Shown here: one piece after another, positions 6,768 through 15,349 of the stretch
How positions within the stretch are numbered: the stretch's first letter is position 1
How the letters are laid out: each line of letters begins with the position of its first letter
Origin: an uncultured Bacteroidales bacterium
GTDB lineage: Bacteria; Bacteroidota; Bacteroidia; Bacteroidales; Paludibacteraceae
NCBI GenBank assembly: GCA_902778935.1
Contig: CACYZT010000011.1
Span: 1-60,807 of the forward strand
Reading direction: 5' to 3'
DNA: 60,807 nt
Position numbers and translations under genes: made by a program
Notes under the pieces: model-generated
What the model was told of the DNA's origin: nothing
The model's input: only the letters and a program-made list of their open reading frames with translations
Databases searched by the model: none

Positions 6768-7568
6768 TCAAAAAAGTGCATTTCGGCTTGATTTTACTGC
6801 CTGATGGGCCGATTTTTGCGTCAATCGACGTTGCTGACACGTCATTTGAGGATTCATATACCGGTTTAGGCGGACATCTTTTCCCGTCAAAATCTCATAC
6901 CAAACGCACGCAGCCGTATAGCGTCCGTACTCATAATTGAGATGGTAACCATCTCGACAAAGAGTGTCTCCGAGTTTTGTCTCCCTTGCATTTTGAACAG
7001 CCAGGCCACAAGGAACAACGATTAATTGATTATTGACGATTTGCCGGACATAGCGCGTACATGTCTGTATGGAATCCCACATTTCCTGCTGGTTATTATG
7101 ATAGCGCGGATAATCGGGATGCTTGGCATCTCGGCTATATGCCCATGTCTGCATCCAACAGAGTTGAGCCTGCGGCTGATAGGCTCGCACGGTATCGACA
7201 AGCATCGAGAGCCAAGGTTCATACGAACTACGAATACCGCTATCATGACTCGCCTGCTGGAGCGAGATGAAATCATACCTGCCGTCAAGAAGTGCTTGGC
7301 GAAGAGTGATGGTATCTTTGACTATTCGACTTTGGCTTTGACCTTTGCTATTCGTACACACGCGATGACTATAAGCAGCTGTGTCGCGCATAAGATAGTC
7401 AGCATGCTGAGACAACGAACAACCGCCATAATAGAGATTATGGACCTCAATATCTATGCCTTTTGCTTCACAAAGCGGCACAAGTTCCTGCTCCACGGCA
7501 TCCCACGAAAAGGAATTACCAATACAAAGGATGCGGATGACGAGTAATGTTAAAAGGGTGCTTTGCAT
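6768..7568 (-). CDS. DUF4886 SGNH/GDSL-like hydrolase
   Basis: A 266-residue protein of the DUF4886 type. It begins with a short hydrophobic segment running straight into ILCIGNSFSW (Ser of block I). Later blocks are the Gly of YYGGCSL, FISLQQASHDS, and CRDGYHLNYEYGRYTAACVW, which supplies the Asp/His pair of the SGNH triad. Such enzymes are esterases or deacetylases acting on carbohydrate esters; substrate unknown. The signal peptide is unusually short and export is uncertain. It is the last gene of the long minus-strand run, separated from polA by a short-period repeat. Confidence 0.8.
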   Translation of the reverse strand: MQSTLLTLLVIRILCIGNSFSWDAVEQELVPLCEAKGIDIEVHNLYYGGCSLSQHADYLMRDTAAYSHRVCTNSKGQSQSRIVKDTITLRQALLDGRYDFISLQQASHDSGIRSSYEPWLSMLVDTVRAYQPQAQLCWMQTWAYSRDAKHPDYPRYHNNQQEMWDSIQTCTRYVRQIVNNQLIVVPCGLAVQNARETKLGDTLCRDGYHLNYEYGRYTAACVWYEILTGKDVRLNRYMNPQMTCQQRRLTQKSAHQAVKSSRNALF

Positions 7569-7576
7569 TTTAAAGG

Positions 7577-7616
7577 GTTTAAGAGTTTAAGAGTTTAAGG
7601 GTTCAAAAGTTAAAAC
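7577..7616. repeat. 8-bp tandem word repeat between polA and the DUF4886 gene
   Basis: Five units: GTTTAAGA, GTTTAAGA, GTTTAAGG, GTTCAAAA, GTTAAAAC. It fills nearly the entire 49-bp gap between the two genes. Confidence 0.8.
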
Positions 7617-7617
7617 G

Positions 7618-9975
7618 TTAGTGAGCCTCAAGCCAGTTCTTCCCTACTCCACATTCTGCGATGAGAGGAATAGAGAGATGAACGGCATTCTGCATTTCAG
7701 ACACAACGATGTCCCGAACGCGCTCCACTTCTGCTTCCGGCACATTGAAGTTCAGTTCATCGTGCACCTGCATAATCATCTGTGCTTTGAGTCCTTCCGC
7801 CTTGAGCCGACGGTGGATAGAGACCATCGCCATCTTGATAATATCGGCTGCCGTGCCTTGAATAGGCGCGTTAACAGCGTTGCGTTCCGCGAACGAACGG
7901 ACCGTTGCGTTCTGGGAATAGATATCCGGCAAGTAACGCTTGCGTCCAAAGAGCGTCTCGGCATATCCTTTCTGACGCGCCAGTTCTTTTTGGCTCTCTA
8001 TATATTGAATCACGCGCGGGAAGGCCGCAAAATAGTCGTCAATGAGTTGCTTGGCTTCGCTGCGAGGGCAGTCCAGTTGCTGAGCAAGGCCAAAAGCCGA
8101 GATACCATAGATAATACCGAAGTTAGCCGTTTTGGCCTGACGACGCTGGTCTTTGGTAATCGACTCTATCGGCTGCTTGAAGATTCGTGCAGCGGTAGCA
8201 GCGTGGATATCCTGTCCCGAACGGAAAGCTGCTAACATGTGTTCGTCCTGACTGAAATGCGCCATCAGGCGTAGCTCTATCTGACTGTAATCGGCGCTCA
8301 AGAAGAGACATCCCTCATCGGGTATGACGGCTTCGCGTATGAAACGTCCGCGCTCCGAACGGATAGGCAGGTTCTGCAGGTTCGGATTTGAACTCGACAG
8401 ACGTCCCGTAGCCGTTACCGTTTGGTTGTACGTCGTGTGGATTTTTCCGTCCGCCGCAATATACCCCGGGAGCGCAGATATATACGTAGTGATGAGCTTA
8501 CTCAATGCTCTAAAGTCTAGGATTAGTCCTACTATCTCATGTTTTTCCTTAAGCGCAACAAGTACTTCCTCAGACGTGGAGTACTGTCCGTTCTTTGATT
8601 TTTTGGCTTTCGCATCGAGTTTGAGTTTGTCGAAAAGCAGCTCTCCTACCTGTTTGGGGCTGTTGATATTAAACGGAGATTCGGCAAGGTCGTAGATGTG
8701 TTGCTCAAGCGCATTCAGTTCTTCGGTAAGCGCGGACTCCGCCTGTTTGAGTTTGGCGACATCGATGCGCACACCAGCCGCCTCCATCTCGCGGAGAACA
8801 GGCACTAAGGGCAGTTCAACTTCAGAGTACAGATTCCACAGGTCTGCGTCTGCCTTTAAGGCTGCGAAATCCGGTTCCTTATAGGGATTAAACGCCACCT
8901 CCGGATTAAGGAGGTATTGACACAGGCGATTTTCTATTGTATCATAGGTAGGCTGTGAGTCTTGGCTATTGATTATTGGCTCTTCGTCATCGCCGAAGAG
9001 AGAAAGGACTCCGGATGTGTCCGGCTTGGATTTCTTCGAACCGGCGGGCGCATTCGGAGTCATGTCGATGCCCTTCTCGGCGGAAGCCGCTCCTCCCGTT
9101 TGTCGGGAGGACGCTCCGGGCAATTTACGCAAAAGCGTATTAAACTCCAACTCGCGGTAGAGAGAAGTGAGCGCCTCGATGTTGGGTTCTTTTTTCGCTA
9201 ACAGCGACTCGTCCAGCGTGACAGGTACATCGGTACGAATAGTAGCGAGGAAACGCGAGAACTTAATCTCCTCTACCTGCGACTCCACTTTCTGGCGCAG
9301 CGCACCCTTGATTTCGTCCGAATGGGCGAGCATATTATCTATTGAGCCGAACTGCTGCAGCAGGGCGACAGCCGTCTTCTCCCCTACTCCTTTGCAACCG
9401 GGTATATTATCGCTGGCATCGCCCATCAGTCCAAGCAGGTCAATAACCTGATGCTGGTTCTGCAATCCGTATTTGTCGCAAACCTCCTTGATACCCATCA
9501 GTTCGAAGCCGCCTGTATGACGGGGACGATACATGAACACATGCTCGGACACGAGTTGTCCATAGTCCTTGTCCGGCGTAGCCATATAGACCTCAAAGCC
9601 GGCTTGCTCTCCCTGCTTGGCGAGCGTACCGATTACATCATCCGCTTCAAAACCCGGCACTTCGAGAACCGGTATATTCATAGCCTCCAGAAGCTGCTTT
9701 ATGACAGGCACAGCTTTCTTGATATCCTCGGGTGTCTCCGGCCGCTGGGCTTTATACTGCTCATACGCCTCGTGCCGGAAAGTACCTCCGGCAGGGTCAA
9801 AAGCTACTGCCAAATGGGTAGGATTGATTTTGCGTAACAGGTCTTCCAGCGTTACGGCAAAGCCAAAGATAGCGGATGTATTCTCTCCCTTACTATTCAT
9901 ACGCGGCGCACGGATGAAAGCGTAGTAAGCCCGGAAAATCATCGCGTAGGCGTCTATAAGCAGAAGCTTTTTCAT
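7618..9975 (-). CDS. polA: DNA polymerase I lacking a 3'-5' exonuclease domain
   Basis: A 785-residue PolA. Residues 1-290 are the 5'-3' flap nuclease (LLIDAYAMIFRAYYAF, EADDVIGTLA, ATPDKDYGQL, GDASDNIPG). Residues about 395-785 are the polymerase: TATGRLSSSNPNLQN, palm Asp in ADYSQIELR, finger helix RRQAKTANFGIIYG, and catalytic Asp in MQVHDELNF. Between them are only about 100 residues, partly Ser/Gly/Lys linker. The roughly 150-residue proofreading domain with its DxE motif is absent. Bacteroides PolA is normally over 900 residues. The frame is uninterrupted, so this is not a frameshift artefact. It functions in Okazaki fragment processing and repair, here presumably without proofreading. 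Confidence 0.93.
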   Translation of the reverse strand: MKKLLLIDAYAMIFRAYYAFIRAPRMNSKGENTSAIFGFAVTLEDLLRKINPTHLAVAFDPAGGTFRHEAYEQYKAQRPETPEDIKKAVPVIKQLLEAMNIPVLEVPGFEADDVIGTLAKQGEQAGFEVYMATPDKDYGQLVSEHVFMYRPRHTGGFELMGIKEVCDKYGLQNQHQVIDLLGLMGDASDNIPGCKGVGEKTAVALLQQFGSIDNMLAHSDEIKGALRQKVESQVEEIKFSRFLATIRTDVPVTLDESLLAKKEPNIEALTSLYRELEFNTLLRKLPGASSRQTGGAASAEKGIDMTPNAPAGSKKSKPDTSGVLSLFGDDEEPIINSQDSQPTYDTIENRLCQYLLNPEVAFNPYKEPDFAALKADADLWNLYSEVELPLVPVLREMEAAGVRIDVAKLKQAESALTEELNALEQHIYDLAESPFNINSPKQVGELLFDKLKLDAKAKKSKNGQYSTSEEVLVALKEKHEIVGLILDFRALSKLITTYISALPGYIAADGKIHTTYNQTVTATGRLSSSNPNLQNLPIRSERGRFIREAVIPDEGCLFLSADYSQIELRLMAHFSQDEHMLAAFRSGQDIHAATAARIFKQPIESITKDQRRQAKTANFGIIYGISAFGLAQQLDCPRSEAKQLIDDYFAAFPRVIQYIESQKELARQKGYAETLFGRKRYLPDIYSQNATVRSFAERNAVNAPIQGTAADIIKMAMVSIHRRLKAEGLKAQMIMQVHDELNFNVPEAEVERVRDIVVSEMQNAVHLSIPLIAECGVGKNWLEAH

Positions 9976-10016
9976 TTACGATTTGACAATTTACAATTTA
10001 CGATTTATTTGACCAT
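9976..10016. repeat. AT-rich short word repeat between ung and polA
   Basis: The 41-bp gap is built from variants of ATTTAC/ATTTACG/ATTTGAC, similar in style to other gap repeats in this window. No promoter is recognised, so polA is probably transcribed with the upstream genes. Confidence 0.6.
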
Positions 10017-10682
10017 TTACCAATTAATGGGCGGGAGGCCGTTTTTAATCAGATAGTTGTTCGCGGCGCTGAAGTGTCCGCAGCCGTCGAAACCGCGATA
10101 GACGGACAGCGGCGATGGGTGCGAAGTCTGGAGAACCAGATGTTTGCGGCGGTCGATAAACTGACCCTTGCGCTGGGCATACGAGCCCCAAAGCATAAAG
10201 ACAAGGTGCTCCCGCTCGTTGTTCAGCGCAGCGATAGCCGCATCGGTCAGTTCTTCCCATCCTTTGCCTTGATGGCTGCCGGCTTTATGCGCTTCTACCG
10301 TCAGTGTGGCGTTGAGCAGCAGCACGCCTTGCTCTGCCCATCGATGAAGATCGCCGGAAGACGGAATAGGTATGCCAAGATCACGGTTAATCTCCTTGTA
10401 TATATTCATCAACGAAGGCGGGATTTGGGTCCCTTCGGGAACAGAGAAAGAGAGCCCCATCGCCTGCCCCGGCTCGTGATAGGGGTCCTGCCCGATGATG
10501 ACCACACGCACGCTCTCAAACGGGCAAGAGTCAAAGGCATTAAAAATAAGTCCTGCCGGAGGATAGCACCGACAGGTCTTATATTGCTGGCGCACATACT
10601 GCGTGAGGAGTTCGAAATAAGGCTTGTCAAACTCCGTCTGCAAAACGCGCTGCCAAGATGGGTCTATTCTAACTTGCATCAA
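10017..10682 (-). CDS. ung: Uracil-DNA glycosylase, family 1
   Basis: A 221-residue Ung. The water-activating Asp is in VVIIGQDPYHEPGQAMGLSF, the uracil-recognition Asn is in LLLNATLTV, and the catalytic/minor-groove His loop is TSHPSPLSVYRGF. It excises uracil from DNA arising from dUTP incorporation or cytosine deamination, starting base excision repair. The start overlaps the queA stop by 4 bp (two adjacent ATG codons are possible), indicating translational coupling. Length is typical for the family. Confidence 0.97.
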   Translation of the reverse strand: MMQVRIDPSWQRVLQTEFDKPYFELLTQYVRQQYKTCRCYPPAGLIFNAFDSCPFESVRVVIIGQDPYHEPGQAMGLSFSVPEGTQIPPSLMNIYKEINRDLGIPIPSSGDLHRWAEQGVLLLNATLTVEAHKAGSHQGKGWEELTDAAIAALNNEREHLVFMLWGSYAQRKGQFIDRRKHLVLQTSHPSPLSVYRGFDGCGHFSAANNYLIKNGLPPINW

Positions 10683-11800
10683 TCAACAATTAACATAGCG
10701 TCTCCGTAGTCCCCGAAACGGTATCCTTCTTTTACCGCCACTTCGTATGCATGCATCGTCTCTTCGAAGCCTGCGAACGCAGCCACCATCACCTGCTGGC
10801 TGGAACAGGGCATATAGAAATTGACAAAGAAAGCGTTCGCGCATGTGAAGTTATAGGGCGGGAAGATGAATTTGTTGGTCCATCCGTCATACTCCTTCAG
10901 CAAGCCATTGGTACCCACCACATGCTCCATTGCGCGCATGACCTCGGTGCCGACGGCGCAGACGCGTTTCTGCGTTTCGTGCGCTTTGTTGACAGCATCG
11001 ACCATCGTCTGCGGCAGGATAATCTGCTCGGACTCCATCTTGTTTTTCGTTAGGTCCTCCACATCTATATCCTTGAATACGCCCAGCGACACATGGCTGG
11101 TCATGAAGGTGATTTCAATACCGCGTATCTCCATTCGTTTCAACAAGTGCTTGGAGAAATGCATACCCGAGGCAGGGGCAGCCACGGCACCAATCTTGCT
11201 GGCAAAAATAGTCTGATAGCGCTCGTTATCCATTTCGCGTACCGGCTGATCATGGAAAACCTCCTCGTATTTCGTTTGCGTCTCAGCATCCATCGGACGA
11301 CGGATATAGCTCGGCAGCGGAGCACTACCCATGGCATACAAGCGCGGAACGAACTCCTCGTTATCGTAGTCCGTCAGGAAGCGGAAGGTACGTCCGCGGC
11401 TGGTAGTATTATCTATCACTTCAGCAACAATAGCGGGGTCTTCCTCAAACGTCAGTTTATTACCGATACGAATCTTACGCGCCGGCTCTACCTGCACATC
11501 CCAATAGCGGTTCTTATGATTCAACTCACGGAGCAGGAATACCTCAATAAGCGCATTCGTCTTCTCCTTACGACCCCAGAGACGAGCCGGAAAGACCTTG
11601 GTATCATTGAGAACGAACAAATCACCCTCATCAAAATACTCAATCAGTTCCGGCATGGTTTTGTGCTCAATCTCCCCTGTCTTGCGATGGAGCACCATCA
11701 GACGGGCGTCATCGCGATAGGGCGCAGGGAACTGAGCAATCAGTTCTTCTGGCAGTTTAAATTTAAACTGGCACAGTCTTATATCATTCGTTTTGTACAT
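10679..11800 (-). CDS. queA: S-adenosylmethionine:tRNA ribosyltransferase-isomerase
   Basis: A 373-residue QueA-family protein. It starts LCQFKFKLPEELIAQFP and contains FVLNDTKVFPARLWG, DVEDLTKNKMESEQ, NKFIFPPYNFTCANA and the C-terminal EGYRFGDYGDAMLI. QueA adds the ribosyl part of SAM to preQ1 at tRNA position 34, forming epoxyqueuosine. Compared with the QueA I remember from Bacteroides, two motifs differ: the usual S/A-LHF is SGMHFS, and the HAGLG segment is HVSLG. This could be a divergent paralogue. The 3' end overlaps ung and the 5' end overlaps truB by 17 bp. Confidence 0.88.
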   Translation of the reverse strand: MYKTNDIRLCQFKFKLPEELIAQFPAPYRDDARLMVLHRKTGEIEHKTMPELIEYFDEGDLFVLNDTKVFPARLWGRKEKTNALIEVFLLRELNHKNRYWDVQVEPARKIRIGNKLTFEEDPAIVAEVIDNTTSRGRTFRFLTDYDNEEFVPRLYAMGSAPLPSYIRRPMDAETQTKYEEVFHDQPVREMDNERYQTIFASKIGAVAAPASGMHFSKHLLKRMEIRGIEITFMTSHVSLGVFKDIDVEDLTKNKMESEQIILPQTMVDAVNKAHETQKRVCAVGTEVMRAMEHVVGTNGLLKEYDGWTNKFIFPPYNFTCANAFFVNFYMPCSSQQVMVAAFAGFEETMHAYEVAVKEGYRFGDYGDAMLIVD

Positions 11801-12494
11801 ATTCTATTTCGTTCAATTGCTCTAAAAAGCGTTCAATCGTCAAGCAGTCTTCCACCCGTGTGTCGCCAACTCTCGTTCGGCGCAAGGCTGTCAAGTAAGC
11901 CCCGGAGTGCAGCCGTTCGCCGATGTCCCGCGCTAGAGCCCGGATATACGTTCCTTTCGAGCACACGACGCGGATAGTCAGCAGCATTGCTTTCTCATCA
12001 AACGAAAGCACCTCAATCTCATCTAACTTAAGCAACTTCGGTTTGAGTTCGACTTCCTGTCCTTTACGCGCCAACTCATACGCCCTTTTGCCGTTAATCT
12101 GCACCGCAGAGAACATAGGCGGCACTTGCCATTGTTCTCCAAGGAACTGCGGGATCGTCTCGTCCACCAGCGCGCGGGTTATATGCTCCGTCGGATAAGT
12201 CGCATCCACCTCTTTCTCCATGTCATAACTGGGAGTGGTAGCACCCAACTGCATCGTAGCTACGTACTCTTTCACGTCGTACTGCAGGCTCTCAATTAGT
12301 TTGGTTTTCTTGCCTGTACAGACAATGACGACTCCGGTTGCTAAAGGGTCTAAAGTGCCGGAATGACCGACTTTCAGTTTCTTCTTTCCTAATTTACGGC
12401 AGAGATTATACCGCACTTTCGCCACGAGGTCAAACGATGTCCACCTCAATGGTTTATCAAAAGCCAGTACTTCTCCTTGCTCGAAATCCCACAT
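11784..12494 (-). CDS. truB: tRNA pseudouridine(55) synthase
   Basis: A 236-residue TruB. It begins MWDFEQGEVLAFDKPLRWTS and carries KVGHSGTLDPLATGV with the catalytic Asp, then YDVKEYVATMQLGA and VVCSKGTYIRALARDIG. It isomerises U55 in the T-loop of tRNAs. The frame is open to 12551, but that extra stretch overlaps uppP coding and does not look like TruB. The ATG at 12494, 1 bp after the uppP stop, gives the normal N-terminus. Confidence 0.95.
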   Translation of the reverse strand: MWDFEQGEVLAFDKPLRWTSFDLVAKVRYNLCRKLGKKKLKVGHSGTLDPLATGVVIVCTGKKTKLIESLQYDVKEYVATMQLGATTPSYDMEKEVDATYPTEHITRALVDETIPQFLGEQWQVPPMFSAVQINGKRAYELARKGQEVELKPKLLKLDEIEVLSFDEKAMLLTIRVVCSKGTYIRALARDIGERLHSGAYLTALRRTRVGDTRVEDCLTIERFLEQLNEIEYVQNE

Positions 12495-12495
12495 A

Positions 12496-13302
12496 TCAGC
12501 AGAGTGTAGCGATGATAGTAGCCGAACCCACGATAGCGCAATACAGCGCAAACCATATCAGTCGCTGACGGCGCACAATCTCTATCATGAAACGGCACGC
12601 GAAACAACCGGAAATGAAGGCCGCTAAGAAACCAACCACCGCGGGAGCGATACCCAGTTCGCTTGTCAACTCGCCTTGCAGCAGTTTCAGCAAGTCGAGA
12701 AACGCTTCACCCAGAATAGGAATGAGAACCATCAAAAACGAGAACTGCGCTACGCTTTCTTTCTTTACACCGCAGAGCAGTCCCGTAGCAATCGTGGTAC
12801 CCGAACGGCTCAAACCCGGCAGAACGGCACACGCCTGCGCTATTCCGATGATGAAAGCGTCCTTATAGGTCACTTCATGCCCCGCGTTCTTGCGCTTCTT
12901 CTGCAACCACTCGCTCAACGCCAGCAGCGTAGCCGTAATCAGCAGACATATACCGACAAGCAGCAAGCCATTGCCGAAGAAAGACTCTACCTGGTCTTTG
13001 AAAAACATACCTACTACGAACACAGGAATCATAGATACCAGTATCTTTGCCACATAGTCTTTCTCTGCATTCCACTGAAGCGTAGTGAACGTACCACGGA
13101 AGAGCTTGTCCACTTCCCGCCATAGCACAACAAGCGTGGAAAGAACCGTTGCCACATGCACCAGAATAGCAAATGTCAGGTTTTCCTCACCGGACGTGCC
13201 AAGCAGCGCCTGACCTATCTCCAGATGGCCGGATGAAGAAACGGGCAAGAACTCTGTCAGTCCCTGCACAATGCCTAATATCAATGCCTCTAACCAACTC
13301 AT
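12496..13302 (-). CDS. uppP: Undecaprenyl-diphosphate phosphatase
   Basis: A 268-residue UppP/BacA membrane protein with about eight hydrophobic segments. The two signature regions are present: [17 protein letters not shown] near the N-terminus and [18 protein letters not shown] in the middle, which supply the Glu, Ser, His and Arg residues of the periplasm-facing active site. It recycles the lipid carrier for peptidoglycan and O-antigen synthesis. Its start overlaps the DUF3098 stop by 4 bp. Confidence 0.97.
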   Translation of the reverse strand: MSWLEALILGIVQGLTEFLPVSSSGHLEIGQALLGTSGEENLTFAILVHVATVLSTLVVLWREVDKLFRGTFTTLQWNAEKDYVAKILVSMIPVFVVGMFFKDQVESFFGNGLLLVGICLLITATLLALSEWLQKKRKNAGHEVTYKDAFIIGIAQACAVLPGLSRSGTTIATGLLCGVKKESVAQFSFLMVLIPILGEAFLDLLKLLQGELTSELGIAPAVVGFLAAFISGCFACRFMIEIVRRQRLIWFALYCAIVGSATIIATLC

Positions 13303-13514
13303 TTCTTCTTTCCTCTAAATAAGATTGCAAACAACATAAACACAAAGCCAAAGAGCGATATCATCGGTCCGACTGTGATTCGACGAAAAGAGAAAATATC
13401 CGGATTATAAACTTCACCGGACGGTTCTCCCGCCATCAGCGCAAAACCCAGAATGATGATTGCAACCGAAACCGCAATCAGGATGAGGTTGAGTTTGGGT
13501 AATGTTTGTTTCAT
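13299..13514 (-). CDS. DUF3098 two-helix membrane protein
   Basis: A 71-residue protein with two membrane helices separated by [17 protein letters not shown], the characteristic loop of DUF3098. The family is restricted to Bacteroidota and usually sits between ftsX and uppP, as here. Function unknown; context suggests a cell-envelope or division role. Confidence 0.9.
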   Translation of the reverse strand: MKQTLPKLNLILIAVSVAIIILGFALMAGEPSGEVYNPDIFSFRRITVGPMISLFGFVFMLFAILFRGKKK

Positions 13515-13525
13515 ATAGTTTTTAT

Positions 13526-14386
13526 TTAAATCTCGTACAACGAGTTATTATCCATGCGAATATAACGTCCGGTCGCTATCAGCGAAGCGAAGAGCGTTAT
13601 CAATAAGCCCGAGCAAAGCACGATTGACGACACAAACAGGATATTTTGCCAGGTCAGCGGGAAGAGTAATATGCCGAGTTTGAAGTCCACATAATAAACC
13701 AAACCGCTCAAGACTGCCAAAGCCACCAAAGCAGCCAAAGCGCCCATTCCCATGTTACGCAACACGAACGGACGTCTCGTGACCCATGACGTAGCACCTA
13801 CGAGCGTCATCGTATTGATGATAAACCGCTTGGAATAAATCTGCAGGCGAATGGTATTGACTATCAGCACCATTGATATCAAGAGTAACGCCAGGGCCAC
13901 CGCCAGCAGGATTAACGAGAAATCATGCACATTGCTGCTCATCAGGTCAGCCAAGTCACGCGGATAAATCACCTCCGTGACAAACGGCAATTCCTCTAAC
14001 TCCTTCGCTATAACCGCAAGGCTATCCGGTGCACTATAGACATCGGTCGGATGGATCTCATAACTGGCACTCAAGGGATTGTATCCCAAGAACGCAGCGG
14101 GGTCTTCGCCCAACGAACGGATATGGTCCTCGAGTGCCTGCTCAGACGAGATATAGGTATATCCGCTAAAGCGCTGCGAGTCGGAGAGTATCGTCTCCAT
14201 ACGCACACATTGCGTACTATCCGTTTCATTAGACAAGACCGCTGTGAGCGTGATATTCTCACGCATGCGCGTAATAAGAGAACCGGCGGAGAGCAATAAA
14301 ATGCACTCCAGCCCGATTAAACACAGCACCAGCGAAACGCTGATAGCTGAGGTTAGATAGGAATTACGAAACCGATGCTTGCGCAT
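13526..14386 (-). CDS. ftsX: Cell-division permease-like protein FtsX
   Basis: A 286-residue FtsX: an N-terminal membrane helix (about residues 12-35), an extracellular domain with YTYISSEQALEDHIR and PFVTEVIYPRDL, then three membrane helices in the C-terminal half. With FtsE (not in this window) it couples ATP hydrolysis to periplasmic peptidoglycan hydrolase activation at the septum. It starts 3 bp after the gldN stop. Confidence 0.92.
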   Translation of the reverse strand: MRKHRFRNSYLTSAISVSLVLCLIGLECILLLSAGSLITRMRENITLTAVLSNETDSTQCVRMETILSDSQRFSGYTYISSEQALEDHIRSLGEDPAAFLGYNPLSASYEIHPTDVYSAPDSLAVIAKELEELPFVTEVIYPRDLADLMSSNVHDFSLILLAVALALLLISMVLIVNTIRLQIYSKRFIINTMTLVGATSWVTRRPFVLRNMGMGALAALVALAVLSGLVYYVDFKLGILLFPLTWQNILFVSSIVLCSGLLITLFASLIATGRYIRMDNNSLYEI

Positions 14387-14389
14387 GTA

Positions 14390-15337
14390 TTAGTATTCCC
14401 AGAGGTCCTGTTCGAAATTAAGCAATTCCGCTGCGATACGATCTTGCTCTTTCTTTATGTCTTGAGCCGACTTGGCGTAATCCGGAATCCAGCGGTTGTA
14501 CATATTTCCTTCCCCGACAATATAGGAGGTAAACAGACGTTTCTGGAAGAACTGGTCATACGTCACACGCTTTACCTCATTGCGGTTCGGAATGGCGTAC
14601 TGCATAGCCATGTACGGACGCAGTTTATCAAACGGTATCCAAAACATGATGGACTCACGCAGCGAAGCCATGACATCCGACTCGTCACGCGTCATAATCA
14701 GATCCGACTGCAGCGGGGCAATAGCCATAATCTTCGTATGCAGACGCGATGTGTGCTTGTCAAAGAACACAACCTCCTGAATCAGATACTTTAACTGGTT
14801 GCGAACAATCGGTTCGAAACGATAGAAGTGGCCGGAGAGCTTGTCATTGATACTATCATAGTGAATGAGCATAGCATCCGAAGACTCGATATCGAAGTGC
14901 GTAGGATCATCGGAGTAGTCAGCCGTCGGGTCATCTGCCATGAACATCATCGGAATCATACTCTTATCGAGCGGTTCCTGCTTGAAGTCCGGCTTGATGG
15001 TCTCCATGTTTTTCTCATAGATAGGCAGACCGTCCACCACTGCATCAGCGATTACCTTAAACAAGTTACGATAATCCGCGTCATCCGATTTGGTCGGGAA
15101 ATAAAGCTGATAGTTCTGTTTGTATCGCATATCGATGACACGATATACATAACGCGCCCAAATCACATCGTCAATACGGTGATCGACCATCACAATCGTA
15201 TCATGAGCCTGCGAGAACTCCTCTGTCTGGATGCGTGCAGTACCCATCTCGTCGAAGAACGAGATAACCTTATGCTGCGCTTGAGCCGTTATCACGCCAA
15301 GCATCAAACATGCAACAATACTAATTTTCTTAATCAT
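14390..15337 (-). CDS. gldN: Type IX secretion/gliding protein GldN (PorN)
   Basis: A 315-residue protein with a signal peptide (residues 1-20, ending AQAQ) and the GldN body: VVMVDHRIDDVIWARYVYRVIDMR, MIPMMFMADD and MFWIPFDKLRPYMAMQYAIP. GldN/PorN forms a large periplasmic ring with the lipoprotein GldK/PorK below the outer membrane, linking the GldLM motor to the translocon. It is last in the gldKLMN cluster. Confidence 0.95.
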   Translation of the reverse strand: MIKKISIVACLMLGVITAQAQHKVISFFDEMGTARIQTEEFSQAHDTIVMVDHRIDDVIWARYVYRVIDMRYKQNYQLYFPTKSDDADYRNLFKVIADAVVDGLPIYEKNMETIKPDFKQEPLDKSMIPMMFMADDPTADYSDDPTHFDIESSDAMLIHYDSINDKLSGHFYRFEPIVRNQLKYLIQEVVFFDKHTSRLHTKIMAIAPLQSDLIMTRDESDVMASLRESIMFWIPFDKLRPYMAMQYAIPNRNEVKRVTYDQFFQKRLFTSYIVGEGNMYNRWIPDYAKSAQDIKKEQDRIAAELLNFEQDLWEY

Positions 15338-15349
15338 ATGCGTTAGCTA

